Shown: one piece after another, positions 25,513-34,151 of the stretch
Position numbering within the stretch: position 1 is the first letter of the stretch
Layout: each line of letters begins with the position of its first letter
Assembly (NCBI GenBank): GCA_000193795.2
Contig: AEPI01000123.1
Location: 1-41,101 of the forward strand
Reading direction: 5' to 3'
DNA: 41,101 nucleotides
Source: Neisseria lactamica NS19
GTDB taxonomy: Bacteria; Pseudomonadota; Gammaproteobacteria; Burkholderiales; Neisseriaceae
Program-made: the position numbers and the translations under genes
The notes under the pieces: generated by a model
Databases searched by the model: none
What the model saw: only the letters and a program-made list of their open reading frames with translations
What the model was told of the DNA's origin: nothing

Positions 25513-25618
25513 TATAGTGAATTAAATTTAAACCAGTACAGCGTTGCCTCGCCTTGCCGTACTATTTGTACTGTCTGCGGCTCGCCGCCTTGTCCTGATT
25601 TAAATTTAATCCACTATA
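25513..25618. repeat. Correia repeat (CREE), short 106-bp form
   Basis: TATAGTGAATTAA at the left end and TTAATCCACTATA at the right, with the standard inner blocks; it is inverted relative to the copy at 13378. It closes the reading frame of the DUF4198 remnant on its right. Confidence 0.93.
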
Positions 25619-25790
25619 AAGTCGAGTAGTTCGCCTGTTTTTGGCACACGCTTTGATCGGGGAAGTCGGCTTTGTGTTCGACACTGGCTTTCCAGAAGCC
25701 TTGGCGCAAGGGGATGATGTCCACTTCGCCTTTGCCGTCTGTGCTGTCGGAGAAAGCCTGTGCTTCGGTGCTGATAAATAAATTATTGTC
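25614..25790 (-). pseudogene. C-terminal remnant of a DUF4198-family periplasmic protein
   Basis: On the minus strand an open frame reads NNLFISTEAQAFSDSTDGKG, then EVDIIPLRQGFWKASVEHKA and a Cys-containing end, closing with a TAG supplied by the end of the CREE. The TDGKGEVDIIPLRQGFWKASVEH pattern resembles the beta-sandwich end of DUF4198 proteins. The front of the gene is gone, replaced by the promoter region of the tautomerase gene, so only a fragment remains. From memory, meningococci carry a DUF4198 gene at this place (NMB1475). Confidence 0.5.
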
Positions 25791-25879
25791 TGATATATGG
25801 TTTTTGAGAAATGAAAAAGCCGGTTGGGTGTAACGGGCTTGTCTGATAAGATGGCAAAATTTTTGAATGGAGAGAAAAG

Positions 25880-26089
25880 ATGCCCTATGTCAATATTAAA
25901 GTAACCGGTGGTAAGGAAGCGCCGAGTACGGAGCAGAAGGCGGAGCTGATACAAGGTGTAACGGAATTGTTGGGTCGTGTATTGGGTAAAAATCCTGAGA
26001 CGACAGTGGTCGTTATCGATGAAGTGGATACCGATAACTGGGGCATAGGCGGCAAAAGCGTCAGCGAACGGCGCAAAGAGGGCAGGTGA
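25880..26089 (+). CDS. 4-oxalocrotonate tautomerase-like protein
   Basis: A 69-residue tautomerase-superfamily protein. After Met removal it begins with the catalytic Pro (MPYVNIKVTGG), followed by the helix APSTEQKAELIQGVTELLGRVLG and the VVVIDEVDTDNWGIGGKSV strands, matching small 4-OT/DmpI-like enzymes. Physiological substrate unknown; no catechol-degradation genes are nearby. The ATG follows GGAGAG by seven bases. It precedes alaA by 89 bp and may share a transcript. Confidence 0.88.
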   Translation: MPYVNIKVTGGKEAPSTEQKAELIQGVTELLGRVLGKNPETTVVVIDEVDTDNWGIGGKSVSERRKEGR

Positions 26090-26178
26090 AAAGCCTGAAA
26101 AACCCTGCCCTGATGCTTTAAATTCTGCGTGAAAAAGAGTACATTCCCACCCATTGCCCAAAATTTACGGAACACATT

Positions 26179-27393
26179 ATGGATAAGTTTCCCAAGTCTG
26201 CAAAGCTCGACCACGTCTGCTACGACATACGCGGGCCGGTTCACAAAAAAGCCCTTCAGCTTGAAGAGGAGGGCAATAAAATCCTTAAACTCAATATCGG
26301 CAACCCTGCGCCGTTCGGCTTTGAAGCCCCTGATGAAATCTTGGTCGATGTCATCCGCAACCTGCCGACTTCGCAAGGCTATTGCGATTCCAAAGGGCTG
26401 TATTCCGCCCGCAAAGCCATTGTTCACTACTATCAGACCAAAGGTTTGCGCGATATTACGGTAAACGATGTCTATATCGGCAACGGCGTGTCCGAGCTGA
26501 TTACGATGTCTATGCAGGCGTTGCTCAACGACGGCGACGAAATCCTGATTCCCGCGCCCGACTACCCCTTGTGGACGGCGGCGGCAACGCTTGCGGGCGG
26601 TACGGTACGCCATTATCTGTGCGACGAAGAAAACGGCTGGTTTCCCAACCTTGCCGATATGGAAGCCAAAATCACGCCCAAAACCAAAGCCATCGTCGTC
26701 ATCAACCCCAATAACCCGACAGGCGCGGTGTACAGCAGGGAAATCTTGTTGGAAATCGCCGAACTGGCGCGCAAACACGGTTTGATTATTTTCGCCGACG
26801 AAATTTACGACAAAATCCTTTATGACGGCGCGGTTCACCACCACATCGCCGCGCTTGCCCCCGACCTTTTGACGGTAACGTTCAACGGTTTGTCCAAAGC
26901 CTACCGCGTTGCCGGATTCCGCCAAGGCTGGATGGTGCTCAACGGGCCGAAACATCATGCAAAAGGTTACATCGAGGGTTTGGATATGCTCTCGTCCATG
27001 CGCCTGTGTGCCAATACGCCGATGCAGCATGCGATTCAGACGGCATTGGGCGGTTATCAGAGCATTAACGAATTCATCTTGCCCGGCGGGCGGCTTTTGG
27101 AACAGCGCAACAGGGCGTGGGAACTGGTCAACCAGATACCCGGCGTATCCTGCGTCAAACCGATGGGCGCGATGTATATGTTCCCAAAAATCGATACCGA
27201 AATGTACCGTATCCACGATGACATGAAATTCGTTTACGATTTGCTGGTGCGCGAAAAAGTCTTGCTGGTACAGGGAACGGGGTTTAATTGGATTAAACCC
27301 GACCATTTCCGCATTGTCACGCTGCCTTACGTCCATCAGATTGAAGAGGCGATGGGCAGGCTGGCAAGATTCCTGCAAACCTACCATCAGTAG
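26179..27393 (+). CDS. alaA: Alanine-synthesising aminotransferase, AlaA type
   Basis: A PLP-dependent class I/II aminotransferase of 404 residues, close to E. coli AlaA (YfbQ), which makes alanine from pyruvate and glutamate. Motifs: LNIGNPAPFGF, GNGVSELITMSMQALL, PAPDYPLWTAAATLAGG, the PLP-contact NPNNPTGAVYS, the FADEIYDKILYDG Asp/Tyr pair, and the Schiff-base Lys in FNGLSKAYRVAGFR (about residue 240). Uptake cores lie inside the gene (near 27036). It converges on clpB with a strong shared terminator between. Confidence 0.92.
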   Translation: MDKFPKSAKLDHVCYDIRGPVHKKALQLEEEGNKILKLNIGNPAPFGFEAPDEILVDVIRNLPTSQGYCDSKGLYSARKAIVHYYQTKGLRDITVNDVYIGNGVSELITMSMQALLNDGDEILIPAPDYPLWTAAATLAGGTVRHYLCDEENGWFPNLADMEAKITPKTKAIVVINPNNPTGAVYSREILLEIAELARKHGLIIFADEIYDKILYDGAVHHHIAALAPDLLTVTFNGLSKAYRVAGFRQGWMVLNGPKHHAKGYIEGLDMLSSMRLCANTPMQHAIQTALGGYQSINEFILPGGRLLEQRNRAWELVNQIPGVSCVKPMGAMYMFPKIDTEMYRIHDDMKFVYDLLVREKVLLVQGTGFNWIKPDHFRIVTLPYVHQIEEAMGRLARFLQTYHQ

Positions 27394-27403
27394 GATTCTG
27401 ATA

Positions 27404-27449
27404 AAAAATGCCGTCTGAAACGGAGATTCCCGTTTCAGACGGCATTTTC
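27404..27449. terminator. Bidirectional DUS terminator between alaA and clpB
   Basis: A long perfect stem (AAAATGCCGTCTGAAACGG against its complement, 19 bp) with a 6-base loop and A/T runs on both sides. It serves the convergent alaA and clpB. Confidence 0.9.
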
Positions 27450-27464
27450 AACAGCAGGAACGAA

Positions 27465-30044
<2,580 letters not shown>

Positions 30045-30080
30045 TTTCTTTTCCTTTTGGAAACGTCCATTGTTGAAGCC

Positions 30081-30109
30081 TATATGTGCATAATTGTGGA
30101 TAACTCAAG
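30081..30109 (-). promoter_or_regulatory. Probable sigma-32 promoter of clpB
   Basis: On the minus strand CTTGAGT, 14 bp, then CACATATA resembles the RpoH consensus (CTTGAAA, CCCCATNT), about 40 bp before the clpB ATG. Confidence 0.55.
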
Positions 30110-30217
30110 TGTCAGATTTTAACTTTTTAGGTTTAATTGATTATCTTATTGAATATTATTGAAATAAATTTTTTGATTTATGTGTATAACTTAATCTCTC
30201 CAATGGGGAAGCGTCCG

Positions 30218-30282
30218 ATGCCGTCTGAACAAATATTGTGAATCGGGTATAATCGGCGCATCTTTTCCCTTTCAGACGGCAT
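30218..30282 (+). promoter_or_regulatory. trpS promoter between two facing uptake sequences
   Basis: ATGCCGTCTGAA at 30218-30229 faces TTCAGACGGCAT at 30271-30282. Between them lies TATAAT (30248-30253) with TGAACA (30226-30231) 16 bp upstream, the -35 overlapping the left uptake sequence. Confidence 0.55.
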
Positions 30283-30302
30283 TGATGCCGTAAGGATATT
30301 TT

Positions 30303-31313
30303 ATGAGCAAAAAACGAGTTCTGACCGGCGTAACCACCACCGGCATCCCGCATCTGGGCAACTACGTCGGCGCCATCCGCCCCGCCGTCCGCGCGGCGCA
30401 AAACCCCGATACCGAATCCTTCCTCTTCCTTGCCGATTACCACGGCATCATCAAATGCCACGAGCCGGAGATGATTCACCAATCCACCCGGGCCGTTGCC
30501 GCCACTTGGCTTGCCTGCGGACTCGACCCCGAGCGCACCACCTTTTACCGCCAAAGCGACATTCCCGAAGTGATGGAATTGAACTGGATTCTGACCTGCA
30601 TCACCGCCAAGGGTTTGATGAACCGCGCCCACGCCTACAAAGCCGCCGTGCAGGCAAATGTCGAAAACAATCAGGAAGATCCTGATTTCGGCGTGGAAAT
30701 GGGTTTGTTCAGTTATCCCATCCTGATGACTGCCGATATTTTGATGTTCAACGCCAACGAAGTCCCCGTCGGACGCGACCAAATCCAACACGTCGAAATG
30801 GCGCGCGACATCGCCGGCCGCTTCAACCACCGCTTCCAAGAACTCTTCACCCTGCCCGAAGTGAAAATCGACGAAAACGTCGAACTCTTGGTCGGCTTGG
30901 ACGGACGCAAAATGTCCAAATCCTACGGCAACACCATTCCGCTTTGGGAAAACGACAAGAAAACCCAAAAATCGGTTAACAAAATCATCACCAATATGAA
31001 AGAACCCGGCGAGCCGAAACAGCCTGATGAAAGTCCTCTGTTTGAAATCTACAAAGCCTTCTCCACGCCGTCTGAAACCGCAGCATTCACACAAATGCTT
31101 GCCGACGGCCTGGCGTGGGGCGAAGCCAAAAAACTTTTGGCGGCGAAAATCAACGCCGAGCTGGCAGAACCGCGCGAACGCTACAACGAGCTGACCGCCG
31201 ACCCTTCGCAAATCGAAGACATCTTACAGGCAGGCGCGGCGAAAGCGCGCAAAGAAGCGCGCGAATTATTGGACAAAGTACGCGATGCGGTCGGTATCCG
31301 CCCGTTGAAATAA
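30303..31313 (+). CDS. trpS: Tryptophanyl-tRNA synthetase
   Basis: TrpS charges tRNA-Trp. The 336-residue class Ic synthetase has the HIGH-type TTGIPHLGNYVGAIR at residues 13-27, the tRNA/Trp pocket MNRAHAYKAAV, the GRDQIQHVEMARDIA helix, and KMSKS (GRKMSKSYGN) around 201-205. It reads away from clpB. A DUS-like core occurs within the C-terminal third (TPSETAAF). Ends at a DUS-pair hairpin. Confidence 0.97.
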   Translation: MSKKRVLTGVTTTGIPHLGNYVGAIRPAVRAAQNPDTESFLFLADYHGIIKCHEPEMIHQSTRAVAATWLACGLDPERTTFYRQSDIPEVMELNWILTCITAKGLMNRAHAYKAAVQANVENNQEDPDFGVEMGLFSYPILMTADILMFNANEVPVGRDQIQHVEMARDIAGRFNHRFQELFTLPEVKIDENVELLVGLDGRKMSKSYGNTIPLWENDKKTQKSVNKIITNMKEPGEPKQPDESPLFEIYKAFSTPSETAAFTQMLADGLAWGEAKKLLAAKINAELAEPRERYNELTADPSQIEDILQAGAAKARKEARELLDKVRDAVGIRPLK

Positions 31314-31318
31314 ACCCA

Positions 31319-31360
31319 ATGCCGTCTGAACTTCCGCCTGTCGCGTTTCAGACGGCATTT
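31319..31360 (+). terminator. Inverted DUS terminator after trpS
   Basis: Facing ATGCCGTCTGAA copies (31319-31330, 31347-31358), 16-base loop, then TT. Confidence 0.65.
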
Positions 31361-31381
31361 TGAAACCATCAGGAGTGTGGA

Positions 31382-31927
31382 ATGCTGAAAACATCTTTTG
31401 CCGTGCTAAGCGGCTGCCTGCTGCTTGCAGCCTGCGGCAAATCCGAAAATACGGCGGAACAGCCGCAAAATGCAGTGCAGGGTGCACCGAAACCGGTTTT
31501 CAAAGTCAAATATATCGACAATACGGCGATTGCCGGTTTGGATTTGGGACAAAGCCGCGAAGGCAAAACCAACGACGGCAAAAAACAAATCAGCTATCCG
31601 ATTAACGGCTTGCCGGAACAAAACGTTATCCGGCTGATCGGCAAGCATCCCGGCGACTTGGAAGCCGTCAGCGGCAAATGTATGGAAACCGGCGGCAAAG
31701 GCGCGCCTTCGGGCTGGGCGGAAAACGGCGTGTGCCATACCTTGTTTGCCAAACTGGTAGGCAATATCGCCGAAGACGGCGGCAAACTGACGGATTACCT
31801 GATTTCGCATTCCGCCCTGCAACCCTATCAGGCGGGCAAAAGCGGCTATGCCGCCGTGCAGAACGGACGCTATGTGTTGGAAATCGACAGCGAGGGGGTG
31901 TTTTATTTCCGCCGCCGCCATTATTGA
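31382..31927 (+). CDS. Uncharacterised Neisseria lipoprotein
   Basis: A 181-residue predicted lipoprotein: signal peptide MLKTSFAVLSGCLLLAAC with lipidated Cys18, then a polar linker (SENTAEQPQNAVQG) and a compact domain with KYIDNTAIAGLDLGQ, PINGLPEQNVIRLIG and a possible disulfide (GKCMETGG...GVCHTLF). The end is VFYFRRRHY. I do not recognise the domain. RBS AGGAGTG sits five bases before the ATG. It lies between trpS and the disrupted lipoprotein gene. Confidence 0.7.
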   Translation: MLKTSFAVLSGCLLLAACGKSENTAEQPQNAVQGAPKPVFKVKYIDNTAIAGLDLGQSREGKTNDGKKQISYPINGLPEQNVIRLIGKHPGDLEAVSGKCMETGGKGAPSGWAENGVCHTLFAKLVGNIAEDGGKLTDYLISHSALQPYQAGKSGYAAVQNGRYVLEIDSEGVFYFRRRHY

Positions 31928-31987
31928 GGTATTCAAAAATTCCATAATGCATTTGAGTTTTCCAAGCCCTTTCAGGAAGGTGGCAGC

Positions 31988-32321
31988 AACAAGTTTTTTG
32001 TCCTGATGGCGGCTGCCTTGGCGGCTTGTTCCCAAGAGGCCAAACAAGAGACTAAGGAAGCGGCCCAAGCCGTCGGATCCGATGTTATAGTGGATTAACA
32101 AAAACCGGTACGGCGTTGGCTCGCCTTAGCTCAAAGAGAACGATTCTCTAAGGTGCTGAAGCACCAAGTGAATCGGTTCCGTACTATCTGTACTGTCTGC
32201 GGCTTCGTCGCCTTGTCCTGATTTTTGTTAATCCACTATAAAGACACTGCGGCTTCTGCCGCCGAAGAAGCGAAAGACCAAGCCAAAGATGCTGCGGCTG
32301 ATGCAAAGGCAAGTGCCGAGT
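31988..32321 (+). pseudogene. Ala/Lys-rich small lipoprotein gene split by a CREE
   Basis: The first part encodes NKFFVLMAAALAACSQEAKQ and ETKEAAQAVGSDV, a signal peptide with lipobox LAAC and a helical Glu/Lys/Ala-rich mature part. At codon DV a 155-bp CREE interrupts it and gives an immediate stop (VIVD). After the CREE the same frame continues KDTAASAAEEAKDQAKDAAA and DAKASAE. Taking out the CREE with one TA gives GAT GTT AAA GAC, a seamless SDVKDTAAS. The start ATG also appears lost (AAC AAG where ATG would stand), and the end is cut at about 32321 by the phage-like DNA. Confidence 0.8.
32086..32240. repeat. Correia repeat (CREE), full 155-bp form
   Basis: TATAGTGGATTAACA at the left end and TGTTAATCCACTATA as its inverted right end, with the extra internal block (CTCAAAGAGAACGATTCTCT) that marks the long class and usually carries an IHF site. 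Inserted in a TA within the lipoprotein gene. Confidence 0.95.
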
Positions 32322-32362
32322 GTGGGGGACTGTTAGTTTTTGCACAAGGTACAAATAGAAGT
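32322..32362. mobile_element. Probable left end of the Mu-like prophage
   Basis: The lipoprotein frame is lost at about 32321, where TGTGGGGGACTG begins; Mu-type element ends start with TG. Downstream features are phage-like. The exact base of the junction is inferred, and the right end and target duplication are not seen. Confidence 0.4.
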
Positions 32363-32409
32363 AAAAAAACGCTGAAATCTCGGAAAGAAGTGGATTTCAG
32401 CGTTTTTTT
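32363..32409. terminator. Bidirectional terminator ending the repressor operon
   Basis: ACGCTGAAATC (32369-32379) and GATTTCAGCGT (32393-32403) with A7 before and T7 after. Confidence 0.85.
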
Positions 32410-32440
32410 GTATCCGGAAAAGTTACGCTAGCTTTTTCAC

Positions 32441-32469
32441 AAAACCGCGCCGGAATGCGCGGTTTTTTG
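32441..32469. terminator. Second terminator beyond the repressor fragment
   Basis: AAAACCGCGC and GCGCGGTTTT with a 6-base loop and a T-run; T-rich on both strands. Confidence 0.8.
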
Positions 32470-32524
32470 TTTGAAGCTGACGAGATTAGGGAATTTTTAA
32501 AACTATTTTAAGAGGGTTTTAAAA

Positions 32525-32929
32525 TCAGTTTACGGTACGGCCGAACCATTCTACCCGGCCGATGATGGCTATATCGGTGTTGTCGGCTGTGAGGTCGATT
32601 TCAAAAGGCTCGTAGAGTGGATTGGCGGATTTAACCAAGAGCCGGCCGGGCAGGCGTTGGATGTTTTTGACGAACAGGTCGTTTCCTATGCGTAGGACGT
32701 ACAGGCCGTCGCGCGGCTCAGTTTCGGCGTGGTTGATTAGGATGTTGTCACCGTGGTTGAGGATGCCTTCCATTGAATCGCCTTTGACGGCGATTACGGA
32801 GAGCTTGTCTGTTTGGCGGGTGACGTAGTTTTCTATCCAGTATCGGCGGAAAACCAAGCAGAACAAAGGTTCTTCGCCGAAGACCGGTGCGCCATACCCT
32901 GCTACTGCGGCTACGTTGTAGCTCGGCAC
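32525..32929 (-). pseudogene. CI/LexA-like repressor, S24 C-terminal fragment
   Basis: The frame encodes the C-terminal half of a phage repressor: PSYNVAAVAGYGAPVFGEEP, the catalytic-Ser motif GDSMEG and the general-base Lys in LFVKNIQRLPGR, then LYEPFEIDL and a closing IIGRVEWFGR, all typical of S24/LexA auto-cleaving domains. Upstream, the frame continues a little (APVNLSEFVFV, a normal linker) to an in-frame TAG; no HTH is joined. So the DNA-binding half is missing. It might be made from a GTG at 32927 as a free cleavage domain, or be a dead remnant. Confidence 0.8.
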
Positions 32930-32986
32930 GAATACAAACTCTGACAGGTTGACGGGAGCCTATGGTGTCGTACTAGTCTATTGAAA

Positions 32987-33340
32987 TTATTCTAGAAATT
33001 TAATAATGCACTGAATGCTTGAACCAGGAGCATAACCTTTGTTACAACCTTTCGCAACATAATCTATGGCGGCCTTACCTATTAGGTCAGCTTCTCTGTA
33101 TTTTTCTATTAACTGTATTTCTTCTTTATCAAGAAATTCTGCTTTAAAAACATAATTCATATCTGCACCTAATTCAGCAAATAAAAATAATGTCTTAGCT
33201 TCTGGAGCTTCTTCACCTTTTTCAAAACGAGTCCATTTTGCAGCAGTTACTTCGCAGGCTTTTGCGACCTCACGTACTGACAATTTTAAACGTTTTCTCT
33301 CAGCTTGAAGACGATTTGAGAACCAAGAAACAATTTCCAT
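32987..33340 (-). CDS. XRE-family repressor, first copy
   Basis: A 117-residue DNA-binding protein starting MEIVSWFSNRLQAERKRLKL, with an HTH (LSVREVAKACEVTAAKWTRFEKG), then LFLFAELGADMNYVF, a phrase shared with the next gene, and a short C-terminal tail (KEEIQLIEKYREADLIGKAA). It has no cleavage domain. AAGGAAG lies seven bases before the chosen ATG; an upstream ATG adds nine residues without support. Its promoter region (33368-33501) holds four copies of a TAACTAAGCAAC box, probably its own operators. AT-rich relative to the chromosome. Confidence 0.8.
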   Translation of the reverse strand: MEIVSWFSNRLQAERKRLKLSVREVAKACEVTAAKWTRFEKGEEAPEAKTLFLFAELGADMNYVFKAEFLDKEEIQLIEKYREADLIGKAAIDYVAKGCNKGYAPGSSIQCIIKFLE

Positions 33341-33358
33341 TCTTCTTCCTTCTAGATA

Positions 33359-33492
33359 TTTAAGCAACTAACTAAGCAACAAAATTTTTTCGGTTGCTTA
33401 GTTAAAATTATTTAATATCATATAGATATATAAATATGATTTTTGAATAAAATTGTAACTAAGCAACCAATTTTTTAAAAATAGTTGCTTAG
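33359..33492. promoter_or_regulatory. Operator cluster of TAACTAAGCAAC boxes
   Basis: Boxes at 33369-33380 (forward), 33393-33404 (inverted), 33456-33467 (forward) and 33484-33492 (inverted, 9 of 12 bases). The first two form a perfect 12-bp inverted repeat with a 12-bp spacer; the second pair repeats the design. A further partial box touches 33359-33368. Confidence 0.7.
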
Positions 33493-33501
33493 CCCTACCC
33501 T

Positions 33502-33861
33502 TCAGGCTACTTCACCAACCGTAATACCGACTTCTTTTTTCTCCTGTGTTTTGGCGATAGTCAAAATAATCTCACGACTTTTATTTGTTGATTGTCGATA
33601 GTTTTGAAGCAGTTCTAATTCATCTTTGCTGAGTTCGTTTGAATTTTCAGACGGCCTATTTCCTGTGAAAAGGAAATTTACATCTGCACCTAATGCACAA
33701 AAAGAGAAAATAATTTCACAGTTTGGTAGAAATTGACCACGCTCATATTTTCCCCACATCTCACGTGTAATGCCGCATTTCTCAGCAAGTTGAGACTGAG
33801 TCAAACCTAACTTTTTTCTTTCTACTTTCAATCGATTAGCAAAAAGAGAAATATTTTCCAC
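33502..33861 (-). CDS. XRE-family repressor, second copy
   Basis: A 119-residue protein beginning at a GTG (VENISLFANRLKVERKKLGL) after AAGGATTATTTT, with HTH LTQSQLAEKCGITREMWGKYERG and the shared FCALGADVNFLFTG segment, then ELSKDELELLQNYRQS. An ATG 12 codons upstream is possible but has no ribosome-binding site. The domain order and wording parallel the first copy, so the two are diverged relatives. An AGGCCGTCTGAA uptake sequence lies in the gene. It faces the gp16-like gene, placing it as the likely immunity repressor of the transposition operon. Confidence 0.8.
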   Translation of the reverse strand: MENISLFANRLKVERKKLGLTQSQLAEKCGITREMWGKYERGQFLPNCEIIFSFCALGADVNFLFTGNRPSENSNELSKDELELLQNYRQSTNKSREIILTIAKTQEKKEVGITVGEVA

Positions 33862-33926
33862 AAAATAATCCTTGCAAAAGAGAAATATTTTTCTCATAAT
33901 TCAAAAAAGAGAACAGCACTAGTGCT
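33840..33926. promoter_or_regulatory. Early control region with AGAGAAATATTTT repeats
   Basis: Two direct copies of AAAAGAGAAATATTTT (near 33840 and 33878), the second a palindrome GAGAAA-TATT-TTTCTC, and a perfect 12-bp palindrome AGCACTAGTGCT at 33915-33926, between the divergent repressor and early genes. Confidence 0.55.
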
Positions 33927-33967
33927 TATTTAGTTATGTATTCTAACACAGTCAGAAAGGACTATCT

Positions 33968-34144
33968 ATGTTGATAACTGTCGAGAAATTAAAAGAAAAT
34001 TTTGAAAAAGAAGGCAAGACTCTGGCTTCTTGGGCGCGTGAAAACGGCTATCAGCCACGCGAAGTTTACTTAGTTGTCGGCGGGCAGAATAAGGCTAAAT
34101 ACGGCAAGGGTTTTGAAATTGCGAGAAAACTTGGGCTGAAGTGA
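33968..34144 (+). CDS. Small DNA-binding protein, BcepMu gp16-like
   Basis: A 58-residue protein starting MLITVEKLKENFEKEGKTLA and ending YGKGFEIARKLGLK. The pattern (LASWARENGY, VYLVVGGQNKAKYGKGFEIARKLG) fits the BcepMu gp16 family of small HTH proteins that stand before the transposase in Mu-like phages, in the place of Mu Ner. RBS AAAGGA lies seven bases upstream. Likely controls early transcription with the repressors. The transposase gene starts 7 bp after its stop. Confidence 0.75.
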   Translation: MLITVEKLKENFEKEGKTLASWARENGYQPREVYLVVGGQNKAKYGKGFEIARKLGLK

Positions 34145-34151
34145 GGTTGAT

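Noticed and set aside
32225..32431. A frame from the CREE end through the lipoprotein tail into phage DNA, as a new fusion gene
   Set aside because: It starts at a TTG within the CREE without a ribosome-binding site; the sequence is explained by the broken lipoprotein gene and the terminator beyond it.
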